Shown piece after piece: positions 29,321-37,174 of a DNA stretch of 64,000 bases (position 1 is its first letter; every line of letters begins with the position of its first letter). The DNA lies in assembly GCA_041392505.1 (NCBI GenBank), contig JAWKLX010000046.1, forward strand, positions 8,619-72,618. Reading direction: 5' to 3'. The DNA comes from UBA6168 sp041392505 (GTDB lineage Bacteria > Bacteroidota > Bacteroidia > Chitinophagales > Saprospiraceae). The notes beneath the pieces were generated by a model. The model searched no databases, had not been told where the DNA came from, and worked only from the letters and a program-made list of their open reading frames with translations. The position numbers were made by a program, and so were the translations under genes.

Positions 29321-29370
29321 TTTTTTGTTTTAACCATAATTGGATTAAACTATGTCAACAATAAAAATCA

Positions 29371-30093
29371 TCATGCCTCACTGGCAATTAATTCCCCTTG
29401 TTTTTCTTTGACTTTTTCGAGCAACCAATTGCACCACTCATCAATGCCGATATTCTTAGTACTTGATATTTCGAGCACCTTGATATTCGGGTTAATATCT
29501 CTGGCATCTGCCACCACAGCATCAACAGAGAATGGCAGATATTCCAACAAATCAACTTTGGAAACGAGCATCATTTCACTCGTCAAAAACATGCGTGGAT
29601 ATTTTTTTGGTTTGTCGTCACCTTCCGTTGTAGCAATAAGCGTCACCCGGTAATCTTCCCCTAAATCGAAAGAGGCGGGGCAAACGAGATTGCCAACATT
29701 TTCTACGATCAATAATTCGACTCCATCCAAATTTAAACTTTCCATGCCCTGCCAAATCATTTGTGCCTCAAGGTGGCAAATACCGCCCGTCACAATTTGC
29801 AATGCATCAGCTCCAACATCCCTTAAGCGGTCGGCATCCCGTTCCGTTTCTAAGTCGCCAACCAATATTTTCATATTCACTTTATCCCCGATCCGTCGGG
29901 CTGTTTCTTGCAGCAAAGTCGTTTTACCACTGCCTGCCGAGGAGGTAATATTTATCATCAAAATATTTTGTTCTGCCATTCTCTTACGAATGCTTTCCGC
30001 CACAAAATCATTGGCTTTGAGCAGGTGCAAGGTCGTATTGTCGCAGGTAACCGTCCCTCTTGCTGCTTTGGTTGATTTTTGTATTTTTTCCAT
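29371..30093 (-). CDS. hypB: Hydrogenase nickel incorporation GTPase HypB
   Basis: 240 residues from ATG 30093 (MEKIQKSTKAARGTVTCDN); ATG 30120 would add nine residues. HypB hydrolyses GTP to drive nickel delivery with HypA. P-loop SSAGSGKTTLL, the metal-binding GGICHLEAQM (Cys and His ligands of the G-domain site), LLIVENVGNLVCPASFDLGE, and the guanine-specificity SKVDLLEYLPF. The N-terminal high-affinity CxxCGC motif of E. coli HypB and any His-rich storage region are absent, so nickel storage is not expected. A shared promoter-like module lies 115-160 bases upstream. Confidence 0.96.
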   Translation of the reverse strand: MEKIQKSTKAARGTVTCDNTTLHLLKANDFVAESIRKRMAEQNILMINITSSAGSGKTTLLQETARRIGDKVNMKILVGDLETERDADRLRDVGADALQIVTGGICHLEAQMIWQGMESLNLDGVELLIVENVGNLVCPASFDLGEDYRVTLIATTEGDDKPKKYPRMFLTSEMMLVSKVDLLEYLPFSVDAVVADARDINPNIKVLEISSTKNIGIDEWCNWLLEKVKEKQGELIASEA

Positions 30094-30196
30094 TGCTTTT
30101 ATTTTTTGCTTTATGTACATGTGTGTACCACAAGGTCACATGATTATTTCACATCGTTAAAAGTAACTGAGTGATAAAATTACAGGATGGCAAGTT

Positions 30197-30252
30197 AGAA
30201 AGGAGAAATGGATTGGAAAAGGATTTCCACTGTTTAGAAAATATTTTCTAAA
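30197..30252 (-). promoter_or_regulatory. Palindromic regulatory module upstream of hypB
   Basis: A perfect 20-base palindrome, TTTAGAAAATATTTTCTAAA (30233-30252), starts two bases after the hypA stop. On the minus strand it is followed by GAAATCCTTTTC and CCAATCC (GGATTGG at 30210-30216 on the plus strand). The same three pieces in the same order precede small subunit 1 near 36850. A possible operator for the locus's TetR proteins; a weak terminator is the alternative. Confidence 0.55.
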
Positions 30253-30253
30253 A

Positions 30254-30604
30254 TCAGGTTTCGCCGAAATGCACCTGATGAATTAGCAATTCTGTGCCTT
30301 TTACCACATTATTATTGGGCTTTCCGCAGGAGGCACAAGCGAACTTGTAATTCTCGATGAATGAATTAGCATCACAGTCGCTGCAATAAATTTCAATGGG
30401 AATTAATTCAACATTTAATTTCACTTCTCGGTATTTTTCTTCAGCGGTGGTTACGGCCTCAAAAGCATTGTGCATCAATATAGGTTCCACATTGGATAAC
30501 AGCCCTATTTTTAAATCAATAGCTGTCATGGTATCCAATTCTTCTTTTGAAAATTCAGATTCCAATGTGTTGAAAATATTTCTGACTAAAGATATTTCGT
30601 GCAT
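30254..30604 (-). CDS. hypA: Hydrogenase nickel metallochaperone HypA
   Basis: 116 residues, normal length. HypA delivers nickel to the large subunit with HypB. N-terminal MHE with His2 is the nickel ligand, MHEISLVRNIFNTLESEF. The zinc finger uses two CxxC pairs, CSDCDAN and FACASCGKPNN, about 25 residues apart. It is followed by the palindromic module two bases past its stop and then hypB. A hairpin element lies between it and the TPR gene upstream. Confidence 0.96.
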   Translation of the reverse strand: MHEISLVRNIFNTLESEFSKEELDTMTAIDLKIGLLSNVEPILMHNAFEAVTTAEEKYREVKLNVELIPIEIYCSDCDANSFIENYKFACASCGKPNNNVVKGTELLIHQVHFGET

Positions 30605-30666
30605 GTTTTTTTTATTCCTGTAAATATCAAATTGATTATTTTGGGGAAAAGATTAATATCGTTTTA

Positions 30667-30793
30667 TGCGGGCCGAATATTCATTTAAGCCATTGCCATT
30701 TATCTGCTCGGCCCTTGGAGGAGCACCCCGAAGTAAATTCGGGGCAGGCAGTTGTGATGTTGCTAAAAGCAATGGTTATCCTGCTCCGCATTT
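30667..30793. repeat. Hairpin element D of the interspersed family, between the TPR gene and hypA
   Basis: Opposite orientation to elements A, C and E: TGCGGGCCGAA (30667) to CTGCTCCGCATT (30792). Contains CTGCTCGGCCCTTGGAGGAG then CACCCCGAAG and TTCGGGGCAGGCAG. Lacks the large central stem seen in C, F and G. Noncoding. Confidence 0.72.
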
Positions 30794-30809
30794 TATTATT
30801 TTTTTACAT

Positions 30810-32321
30810 TTAAGCATAAGCCATTTTTAATTGCGCCAATTTTTCAAGTTGTTTTTCTGCCTCTATTTTTAAATTATCATCGCCGCTCAAAAATTTTACT
30901 TCTTCCGCTTTTTGGATCATATCAAGATAGCGGTTTTCATCAAATTTATCTTCCGGCATACCGAGGTGCCATTGTGCTTCCAGATAATTTAAAATAGTTA
31001 GGCAACGCTCCATGGGATATTTTTCGGGCGTCCTAATATCCAGTGCTTCTTGATAATAAAAAATGGCTTTTTCATAATTATCGGACAATTTCGCTTCTGG
31101 GTAATTTACCAATGCGTTGCCATAATGATTACAGACGGCGGCATATTCGTATGGGTGGGTTTCTTTGGAATATATTTCTAGCGCTTCCTGAAATGCGGAA
31201 GAAGAAACAGCCGCCCAAATCCCTTTTTTCTTGATCTCATCAGGAATTTCTGCATAGATCATTCCGAGGTGGTGCTGGATGTCGGCATATACTTCGAGGG
31301 CATTATTTCTATTATATATTGAAGTGGTTTTTTGAAAACATTCTGCCGCTGTTCGGAAAAATTGTGGGTTGCCATTTTTTGCCCAAGTGAATAAAAGAAT
31401 CCCTTTTCGATATTGAGCATTTGCTGCCAATTCTGGCAAATTTTCATTTTCAAAAATACTAATTGCCCGGTTAAAATAGCCGAGACTTTCAGACCAACTT
31501 TCTGAATAATTCGCAATTATTCCTGCGTCAGTTAAAAGCATTGCCACATCAGTGGAGCGTTCCTGTTTTTCATATTCTTGTAAAACCTCCCACAACGTTA
31601 TTTTTAATTTTTCGAGCAATTCAACATCATAAGGCACGGATAATATTTGCATCCACGCTTGACATAATGTATGCTTGATTTCTGTTTTTGCTTCTTTTGA
31701 AATGTCGTGCTCCAGTGTGGCTTTTAATAATGGGATCGCTTTTTCCGTTTTTCCTATGTCCATCAACAGCAACGCTAAATGACGGAGTGTAAATGCCCGA
31801 TATTCTTCGTTCGGAGCGCTTTGCAATGCCTCTCCATAAAAATAAATTGTTTTGTCTAAATCAAAATTTGCTGAAGTGGATGCATAATGGCGCAAAATAG
31901 CTTGGTTGTGCATCAATCGGTATTCTTCAAAAGGGGAATATTGGGAGACGAGTTCGTCTGGATTTATGGTCAATCCTTGTTGCAGGCGATTGATAAAATC
32001 GAGTTCTAAAAATAAAGTCGGATTATTTTTGGATAAATAAAAATGGGCTTTTTCGTAATTCTGTAATTTGGAAAAAATAATCCCCAAAAAATTAGCCTCA
32101 TTAAATGGAATATTTTCTGGTAACAAAAATGGAGGCTGTAAATTGTACCAATCAATAAGTGGCCAAATTTCCTCCTTTTTTACCAGTAAATTATTGGCAG
32201 ACGGGATTGGGCGTTTTTCTAAATAATCAATGACTTCCACCAATTCATCAAGTCGGTCTTCTTTGGCAATGAATAAGTTGATTTGTTCAAGGTGTTTAAT
32301 TGGCGCATATATTAAAAGCAT
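30810..32321 (-). CDS. TPR-repeat protein of the hydrogenase locus
   Basis: 503 residues, no signal peptide or membrane span. Tetratricopeptide-like helices recur through most of it: AFTLRHLALLLMDIGKTEKA, ESWSESLGYFNRAISIFENE, FRTAAECFQKTTSIYNRNNA then LEVYADIQHHLGMIYAEIPD, and YEYAAVCNHYGNALVNYPEA with KAIFYYQEALDIRTPEK. TPR proteins scaffold other proteins. It is 25 bases inside the upstream 107-aa gene (overlapping start), and upstream of hypA, so it belongs to the hydrogenase transcript. A role as a partner or membrane-attachment factor of a Tat-less hydrogenase is plausible but not shown. Confidence 0.78.
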   Translation of the reverse strand: MLLIYAPIKHLEQINLFIAKEDRLDELVEVIDYLEKRPIPSANNLLVKKEEIWPLIDWYNLQPPFLLPENIPFNEANFLGIIFSKLQNYEKAHFYLSKNNPTLFLELDFINRLQQGLTINPDELVSQYSPFEEYRLMHNQAILRHYASTSANFDLDKTIYFYGEALQSAPNEEYRAFTLRHLALLLMDIGKTEKAIPLLKATLEHDISKEAKTEIKHTLCQAWMQILSVPYDVELLEKLKITLWEVLQEYEKQERSTDVAMLLTDAGIIANYSESWSESLGYFNRAISIFENENLPELAANAQYRKGILLFTWAKNGNPQFFRTAAECFQKTTSIYNRNNALEVYADIQHHLGMIYAEIPDEIKKKGIWAAVSSSAFQEALEIYSKETHPYEYAAVCNHYGNALVNYPEAKLSDNYEKAIFYYQEALDIRTPEKYPMERCLTILNYLEAQWHLGMPEDKFDENRYLDMIQKAEEVKFLSGDDNLKIEAEKQLEKLAQLKMAYA

Positions 32322-32619
32322 TTCGGTCTGATTTTAAAGTACCACGGGCATCTTTTCTGATGCCACGTTGTAATATTTTTGCAAAAATGATTGCCTTTTT
32401 TTCTGATGAATAAACATCTATTTTTTTGAGTAAAAATTTAATTGGGTTTTCAATGGCTATGTATACCATGTTCAATTCCCAAAGACCTTTCTTTTTTTGT
32501 AAATGATAGCGTACTTCAGTGTTCATCAACCAATTATCTTTTTCTAAAAAAGACAGATCAATTAATTGCCCAGGGGTTTCGATTGTATTTTCATAGGGTA
32601 TGTTGTCAGGAAAATACAC
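32296..32619 (-). CDS. Uncharacterised hydrogenase-locus protein, paralogue of the 118-aa protein
   Basis: 107 residues, not recognised. Its second half, GLWELNMVYIAIENPIKFLL through RKDARGTLKSDRNAFNICAN, aligns by eye with the 118-aa protein at 39086-39442 (GMWEIQLVFAHYLEPQKLIK, then KDQRGTLKINISDFKLCES). So an unnamed small family occurs twice within the locus. Fixed points are Trp-Glu after a Gly, the RGTLK string, and a Cys three residues from the end. Its start is 5 bases after the 122-aa gene and its end overlaps the TPR start by 26 bases. No known fold is suggested. Confidence 0.65.
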   Translation of the reverse strand: MYFPDNIPYENTIETPGQLIDLSFLEKDNWLMNTEVRYHLQKKKGLWELNMVYIAIENPIKFLLKKIDVYSSEKKAIIFAKILQRGIRKDARGTLKSDRNAFNICAN

Positions 32620-32623
32620 GTAA

Positions 32624-32992
32624 TTAGATTTTTATGTTTAATATACCCAAAGCCGATTCCACTTTAAATTCCAACGATCGGTCAGAATCATCCAATTGGT
32701 TATCAATTAATAACTCATGCAGGGCAATACTTTTGTCCCCTTTCAGGTTGCGGTCTTTTAGCATGTGTTGGTTGGCCTTGTGCAATTTTTTAAATAGTTC
32801 ATCACTGATCGGAGCGATTAAGAGCGAATTGTTTTTCGGGTAATATACGACATAAACATTGTGGTCATTTTTAAATACTTGGGAAGCAATTTCTCGATCA
32901 ATTAGCAAGTGCGATGATTGTAAACGAATGAGGGCTTCGTTAACGGCAGCCTCATTTTTTGGAAGTGTAAATTTTTGTGGTGGAATGAACAT
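32624..32992 (-). CDS. Uncharacterised 122-residue protein of the hydrogenase locus
   Basis: Not recognised. The middle VYVVYYPKNNSLLIAPISDELFKKLHKANQHMLKDR looks like a small alpha/beta domain, and the end LEFKVESALGILNIKI is a beta hairpin. No Cys or membrane span. It starts four bases after the maturation-protease gene and ends five bases before the 107-aa gene, in a tightly packed run. That packing with hydrogenase genes is the only clue to function. Confidence 0.65.
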   Translation of the reverse strand: MFIPPQKFTLPKNEAAVNEALIRLQSSHLLIDREIASQVFKNDHNVYVVYYPKNNSLLIAPISDELFKKLHKANQHMLKDRNLKGDKSIALHELLIDNQLDDSDRSLEFKVESALGILNIKI

Positions 32993-32996
32993 ACGG

Positions 32997-33494
32997 TTAA
33001 TTTTTATTCAATTCATCCAATAACAGCTTGACAACTTTATCACCTCCTTTTATGGCAGCGTCGGTCATGCCCACATTAAATCGAGTATCATCGATTGCAA
33101 TGAGATAGACTTCGATATTTTGGGGGTAATCTTCACCCAGCATTTTTTTAGCGTACGACAATGCTTGATCCCATTTTAAACTGTGGAGGAAAACCATCGG
33201 ATCGTCCTGTATTTGTGCATTTATTTCAGAGGCGGGTAATTTAAAAATAGAGCCAACAGGTTCGCCGGAATTAATGACGGCATCCACTAAAATAATGTGG
33301 TCATGCCCTTTTAATTTAAACAACACTTCAAAGGCGGAGGTGCCCATGTCGAAGATGCTGATGTTTTCGGCGAGGCCGATATTTTCTTTGAATTTTTCAA
33401 TAATATAAATCCCCACGCCGTCGTCCTCCCGGACGGGGTTGCCAAATCCAAGTATGGCTATTTTTTCCAATGCTATTGCGGTGTTTAAATTCAT
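32997..33494 (-). CDS. Hydrogenase maturation protease (HyaD/HycI family)
   Basis: 165 residues. It cuts the C-terminal peptide from the large subunit after nickel is inserted. The family start LGFGNPVREDDGVGIYIIEKF carries one nickel-sensing acidic residue; a second is in ILVDAVINSGEPVGS; the His for the third ligand is in the FLHSLKWDQAL segment. Predicted substrate: the large subunit encoded just upstream, with its C-terminal 15-residue tail. Separated from that gene by hairpin element E and a terminator, so it may have its own start of transcription or be reached by readthrough. Confidence 0.92.
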   Translation of the reverse strand: MNLNTAIALEKIAILGFGNPVREDDGVGIYIIEKFKENIGLAENISIFDMGTSAFEVLFKLKGHDHIILVDAVINSGEPVGSIFKLPASEINAQIQDDPMVFLHSLKWDQALSYAKKMLGEDYPQNIEVYLIAIDDTRFNVGMTDAAIKGGDKVVKLLLDELNKN

Positions 33495-33560
33495 GGACTA
33501 ATGTAGTGTTTTTTGCTGCAAGTGGCACATCAGATTCCGCTTAACCGTTAAAGCGTTAAT

Positions 33561-33773
33561 AACTCATGTTACGCACTCAATGCGGAACAGGATAACCCTC
33601 TCTTCTTGAAACGACCCAACGATGCTCCTCAAGGGTTTCTATGGGCGCGTTCACAGAACCGACACCGCCCCTTAGGAACCCTTGGAGGGCCGAGCAGAAT
33701 GACAAAACAAAGCTTGAAAGATCGTTCGGCCCGCAGGAATGTGTGATTAGTTGCGTTCTGCGTAACATGAGTT
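33561..33773. repeat. Hairpin element E of the interspersed family, between large subunit and protease
   Basis: Perfect 15-bp outer arms, AACTCATGTTACGCA (33561-33575) and TGCGTAACATGAGTT (33759-33773). The core reads AATGCGGAACAGGATAACCC to TTCGGCCCGCAGGAAT, with GGGCCGAGCAGAATGA and a central GC-rich stem. The outer arm is shared, with changes, by elements C and G. Noncoding. Confidence 0.78.
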
Positions 33774-33816
33774 AAAAAATTCAATGTGTCCGTTTTAGCG
33801 GAGAAAATCCTTTCAT

Positions 33817-33850
33817 AAAAAATGCCCGTCAACCTTAAAGTGACGGGCAT
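33817..33850 (-). terminator. Terminator after the hydrogenase large-subunit gene
   Basis: ATGCCCGTC (33822-33830) pairs with GACGGGCAT (33842-33850); read on the minus strand the stem is followed by a T run. It lies 23 bases past the large-subunit stop and separates the structural genes from the protease and hyp genes, at least in part. Confidence 0.82.
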
Positions 33851-33872
33851 CTGTTATTGTGCAAAATGGATT

Positions 33873-35468
33873 TTACAATTTAAATTTAGCCAATTCTTTC
33901 CCCGTCTTATTGTCGTGGGCATGCACCGTACAGACAAGACAAGAATCAAACGAGCGGGCAACCATACCCACTTCTACTGGATCGTGCGGATCTTCAATCT
34001 CAGTGCCTTCAAGAGCAGTTTCAATTGGCCCAGGATTGCCGTCTTTATCGTTTGGCCCGACGTTCCAGGTAGTTGGCGCAATGATTTGGTAATTTTCGAT
34101 CACTCCGTCCTTGATTTTGATCCAGTGCGCCAAAGCGCCACGGGCCGCTTCAGTTGCGCCCCAACCGATGCCATCTTGCTCCGTTGGTTTGATGTAGAAC
34201 TCCCCATCGAGGTTGACTTGACGGAGCCATTCGTCGATCATCACATACAATTTGGGGGCTTCGTGCATGCGGGCCAAGACCCTTGTGTAAACGGACGGCC
34301 CCATTTTTTCCATAATATCGCCAAAAAGTGGATCACGGAACTGGTGCGCCTTATTGGCGGGGTTGGCCGCCATGATAACCCGGGCAAGCGGGCCAGTTTC
34401 GGCAGCATGCCCCATAAATCGGGGTGCTTTTGCCCAACTATATTTCCCGCCGAAATTTGAATTTTCCAAGTTTTTGGAATCGGTAGAAGCAGTTGGCACT
34501 GGCTCTTCGAAGGGATGCAAGGCGTCTTCTTGGTTCAAGTACCAAGCATGTTTCACGTGTTCGGCCACTTGTTTCTGGTCTGCCTCGTAATATTTTTTGC
34601 CATCCCAGAATCCGGAGGGGCTGATAGCTGCCGCGTTACGGGTTTCGATGGTCGGTTTGTTGTACATGTCTTTGTGCAGGTAAGTGCCCCATGCGAGGAA
34701 TTTACCAACACCTTGTCCAAATTTATCCAAACCGAATTCGAGCCCCGCCCGGAGGAACAAACCGAGGTCGCTGTTGCGGTGCGATTCGTTTTCATCGAGC
34801 CAGACCATCATGTCATCCCAGCTCTTGATCTGCATATAACGTTCGATCGAACAACCCAACCAAATGGGCTCCAGCCAGTCGTTGCGGAACTGGTTCATGA
34901 TGGAATGGGCACGGGTAATGTCCTTTAAAGTAGGTGCGCACATGACACCACCGGGAACCATGTAGCTGGAGTGTGGCCACTGCCCGCCAAATAGGGCATA
35001 CACTTCCACTGGTCGCCCACTCGCCGTAACGCCCTGTTGAAAAGAGGTGCCAACATAGGCGGCAAAACGTTTGACCACTTCTTGGTACAACGGTTTGTTG
35101 GCGAATTTTTTATTGGCCATGTCGGTAGCGAAAATGGCGTAAAACCACCGCGGGATACTTTGGATGGTTTCGGTCGCTTGACCAATAGCCCGCAGCAAAA
35201 GGGCATTGGGAGGCAAGTTGGTTTTCCAAGCAACGTCCAGTGCTGATGAAGCGCAGTAAAGGTGCGAACCACCGCAGATGCCACAAGCACGGGGCGTAAC
35301 GATCAGCCCTGATTGTGGGTCTTTCCCGGCCAATATTTTTTCAAAACCACGGAACATCGCAGCTTGGGTATGGGCACGGGTCACAACGCCATTCTCCATG
35401 TAGACTTTGACGTCCAGATCGCCTTCAACCCGCCCTACCGGAGATATATTGAGTTCTTTTAAAGCCAT
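33873..35468 (-). CDS. [NiFe]-hydrogenase large subunit (Tat-less uptake type)
   Basis: 531 residues. It binds the NiFe(CN)2CO site and oxidises H2. Proximal motif L1 is R60-ACGICGGSH (Cys62, Cys65, His69). Distal motif L2 is D508-SCLVCTVH (Cys510, Cys513, His516), with Ser in place of the common Pro. A 15-residue tail after His516 (AHDNKTGKELAKFKL) is the peptide the maturation protease should remove. The opening ELNISPVGRVEGDLDVKVYM is family-typical. The overall pattern fits the high-affinity groups (1h/actinobacterial-type or 2a) rather than membrane-exported group 1; which one needs a tree. Hairpin element F separates it from small subunit 1 upstream. Confidence 0.95.
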   Translation of the reverse strand: MALKELNISPVGRVEGDLDVKVYMENGVVTRAHTQAAMFRGFEKILAGKDPQSGLIVTPRACGICGGSHLYCASSALDVAWKTNLPPNALLLRAIGQATETIQSIPRWFYAIFATDMANKKFANKPLYQEVVKRFAAYVGTSFQQGVTASGRPVEVYALFGGQWPHSSYMVPGGVMCAPTLKDITRAHSIMNQFRNDWLEPIWLGCSIERYMQIKSWDDMMVWLDENESHRNSDLGLFLRAGLEFGLDKFGQGVGKFLAWGTYLHKDMYNKPTIETRNAAAISPSGFWDGKKYYEADQKQVAEHVKHAWYLNQEDALHPFEEPVPTASTDSKNLENSNFGGKYSWAKAPRFMGHAAETGPLARVIMAANPANKAHQFRDPLFGDIMEKMGPSVYTRVLARMHEAPKLYVMIDEWLRQVNLDGEFYIKPTEQDGIGWGATEAARGALAHWIKIKDGVIENYQIIAPTTWNVGPNDKDGNPGPIETALEGTEIEDPHDPVEVGMVARSFDSCLVCTVHAHDNKTGKELAKFKL

Positions 35469-35531
35469 TATTGTTTGTTTTTATTTCCGAAAAATCGGTG
35501 TTAATACAGTGTGTAAAATTTCTTTAATTTC

Positions 35532-35723
35532 TCATTCATGCAAGTGGGCCGGAAGTTTCACTTCGCTTTAAGGCATCAGACTGCTCGGCCCAAGGGGATT
35601 TCAAGGGGAAAACGTGGCAGAGCCACGTTTTCCCCTTGAAATCCCCTGAGGGGCACCCCGAAGCAAGTTCGGGAGAAATTTGCCAAAAGAACGATTGATC
35701 CTGCCCCGCATTTTGTGAATGAA
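35532..35723. repeat. Hairpin element F of the interspersed family, between small and large subunit genes
   Basis: GTGGGCCGGAAG to CTGCCCCGCATT, with outer arms CTCATTCATGCAA and TTTTGTGAATGAA imperfectly inverted. The centre is a 25-bp perfect stem (35594-35618 with 35622-35646, loop AGA), GGGGATTTCAAGGGGAAAAC at its left. It shares CTGCTCGGCCC and GGGGCACCCCGAAGCAAGTT with the others. It would fold in the mRNA joining the two subunit genes. Confidence 0.78.
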
Positions 35724-35768
35724 CTTTTTCCACAGTGTAGTAGAATTATTGAAATAATTATTGAACCA

Positions 35769-36749
35769 TCACTTAGAAGTTTCAAAGTGCTCTTTGTTGA
35801 CACCAGTCAACGTCTCGATACCCCCCATGACTTTTTCAAACCCAGCCCGGCTGTAATATGCCAGTTTGTTGGTGCCAGTTGGGACATCCTTTGGCAAGAA
35901 GCCAAGGTACTTCATGGTTTTGAAAACACTTCCCTTTTTGAGGTCGTGGTGTGGGAAACCCGGCTCCGTGCAGCCAAGGCAGGGGTGGTTGGCCCTGGTC
36001 TTACTGGATTGTCGGTTCCAAAGGATGCGGTTACAGCTTGCACGGGTCATTGGGCCCCGGCAACCAACTTCGTAAAATAGGCAACCGCCCCGTTTACCAA
36101 AACCACCATCCACTTTTTGGGCAAATGAAATGGCGTTCGGGCAGCCCGTTTGGACAAAATCAGTGAAGAAGGTTTTTGGCCGGTGATAGTCGTCCAATAA
36201 AACATCACCGATGCGGCCAGTCGCTATGGCTACCAAAATTTGCGTGATCCAATCGGGGTGGGCGGGACAGCCAGGGATATTGATGACGGGCAACCCACCT
36301 TTGGATTTAAAGCCCTGTCCCAAGAATCCGCCTTTGGCTTTTTTGTGAAACTGCATACCCGTTGATTCACTTGGGTTGGGAGGAACGGCAGGGATGCCGC
36401 CCCATGTGGCACAGTCGCCTATGGCCACAACAAACTGAGCCGCGTTCGACAATTCTTTTACCCAATCCTGCATGGGTCGGTCAGCAAAATAGTTCATTTT
36501 ACCTGAGCCATTAGGGCCTTGAACGACAGAGCCCTCGAAAACGAAAATGTCCAATTGGGTTTTCCCGGAAACACAGTCGTTGAGAAGGTCGGTCACCTGA
36601 TGTCCAATCTCAAGGCCCACCGTTGGGTGCCATAAAATGTTGATGCCGAAATCAACAATCAGCTCAACCACCGTGGGCTCTTGGGCATCCAAAAAGGACA
36701 TGGTGTTGCCACTGCACGCGCCACCTTGTAGCCATAGAACGTTTGCCAT
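35769..36749 (-). CDS. [NiFe]-hydrogenase small subunit 1
   Basis: 326 residues, no Tat signal, so not exported. It carries the Fe-S chain from the active site. The proximal site has Cys12, Cys113 (IGDCATWGG) and Cys161 (NIPGCPAHPDW), but the usual second Cys of the N-terminal CxxC is Asn15 (ACSGNTMSF); Asp33 (IVDFG) is a candidate fourth ligand, as reported for the Ralstonia actinobacterial-type enzyme. Later ligands appear at His189, Cys203, Cys223, Cys230 (distal) and Cys239, Cys257, Cys260 (medial), in CNRILWNRQSSKTRANHPCL. A promoter-like module with a palindrome lies about 90-150 bases upstream of the start. A disrupted second copy precedes it. Confidence 0.95.
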   Translation of the reverse strand: MANVLWLQGGACSGNTMSFLDAQEPTVVELIVDFGINILWHPTVGLEIGHQVTDLLNDCVSGKTQLDIFVFEGSVVQGPNGSGKMNYFADRPMQDWVKELSNAAQFVVAIGDCATWGGIPAVPPNPSESTGMQFHKKAKGGFLGQGFKSKGGLPVINIPGCPAHPDWITQILVAIATGRIGDVLLDDYHRPKTFFTDFVQTGCPNAISFAQKVDGGFGKRGGCLFYEVGCRGPMTRASCNRILWNRQSSKTRANHPCLGCTEPGFPHHDLKKGSVFKTMKYLGFLPKDVPTGTNKLAYYSRAGFEKVMGGIETLTGVNKEHFETSK

Positions 36750-36834
36750 AATAAAGGAAGTTTATTCGTTATAGTTGGAAAATTTTGAATTCTGATGGAA
36801 ATCAAAATTTGATCTTAGAAAAAGTTTGGAAGGC

Positions 36835-36899
36835 CAAATATAGTGACGGATTGGAGATTAGAAAGGATTTTCTAATTTTATTTAGAAAATAATTACTAA
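36835..36899 (-). promoter_or_regulatory. Promoter-like module upstream of small subunit 1
   Basis: On the minus strand TATATTTG (36835-36842) matches the TAnnTTTG -7 box. Directly upstream lie CCAATCC, then the palindrome TTAGAAAGGATTTTCTAA (36858-36875), covering the -33 position, then TTTTCTAAA of a second half-site (36881-36889). The order TTTTCTAAA, GAAAATCCTTTC, CCAATCC repeats that upstream of hypB. Likely a regulated promoter (TetR operator or activator site). Confidence 0.6.
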
Positions 36900-36978
36900 T
36901 TTTTTGAATGTCGTGCCTAATAAGGTGTTTTGTGGGGAATTTAGGATCATTCAAAAAATAATTTCGCCATTTTATTCC

Positions 36979-37063
36979 GAGAGCCGACGTTTTGAACGTC
37001 GGAATTCAGGACTAAAATATTGATTTTCGGCTATTAATTCCGACGTTCAAAACGTCGGCTCTC
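36979..37063. repeat. 28-bp perfect inverted repeat between the two small-subunit genes
   Basis: Arms 36979-37006 and 37036-37063 are perfect complements; each contains CGACGTTTTGAACGTCG, itself a palindrome, so the RNA could fold as one long stem or two short ones. It probably ends the transcript of small subunit 2 or belongs to a different repeat family from elements A-H. Confidence 0.72.
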
Positions 37064-37174
37064 ATGGTAAATCAGGAAGTTATTTTTTAATCATTACTTA
37101 ATGGAGGCAAAAAGGCTATTGGCCTGGCAAATACAATAGAGAAATAAGGTAAAATAAAAGGTGGGAGGGGAAAG

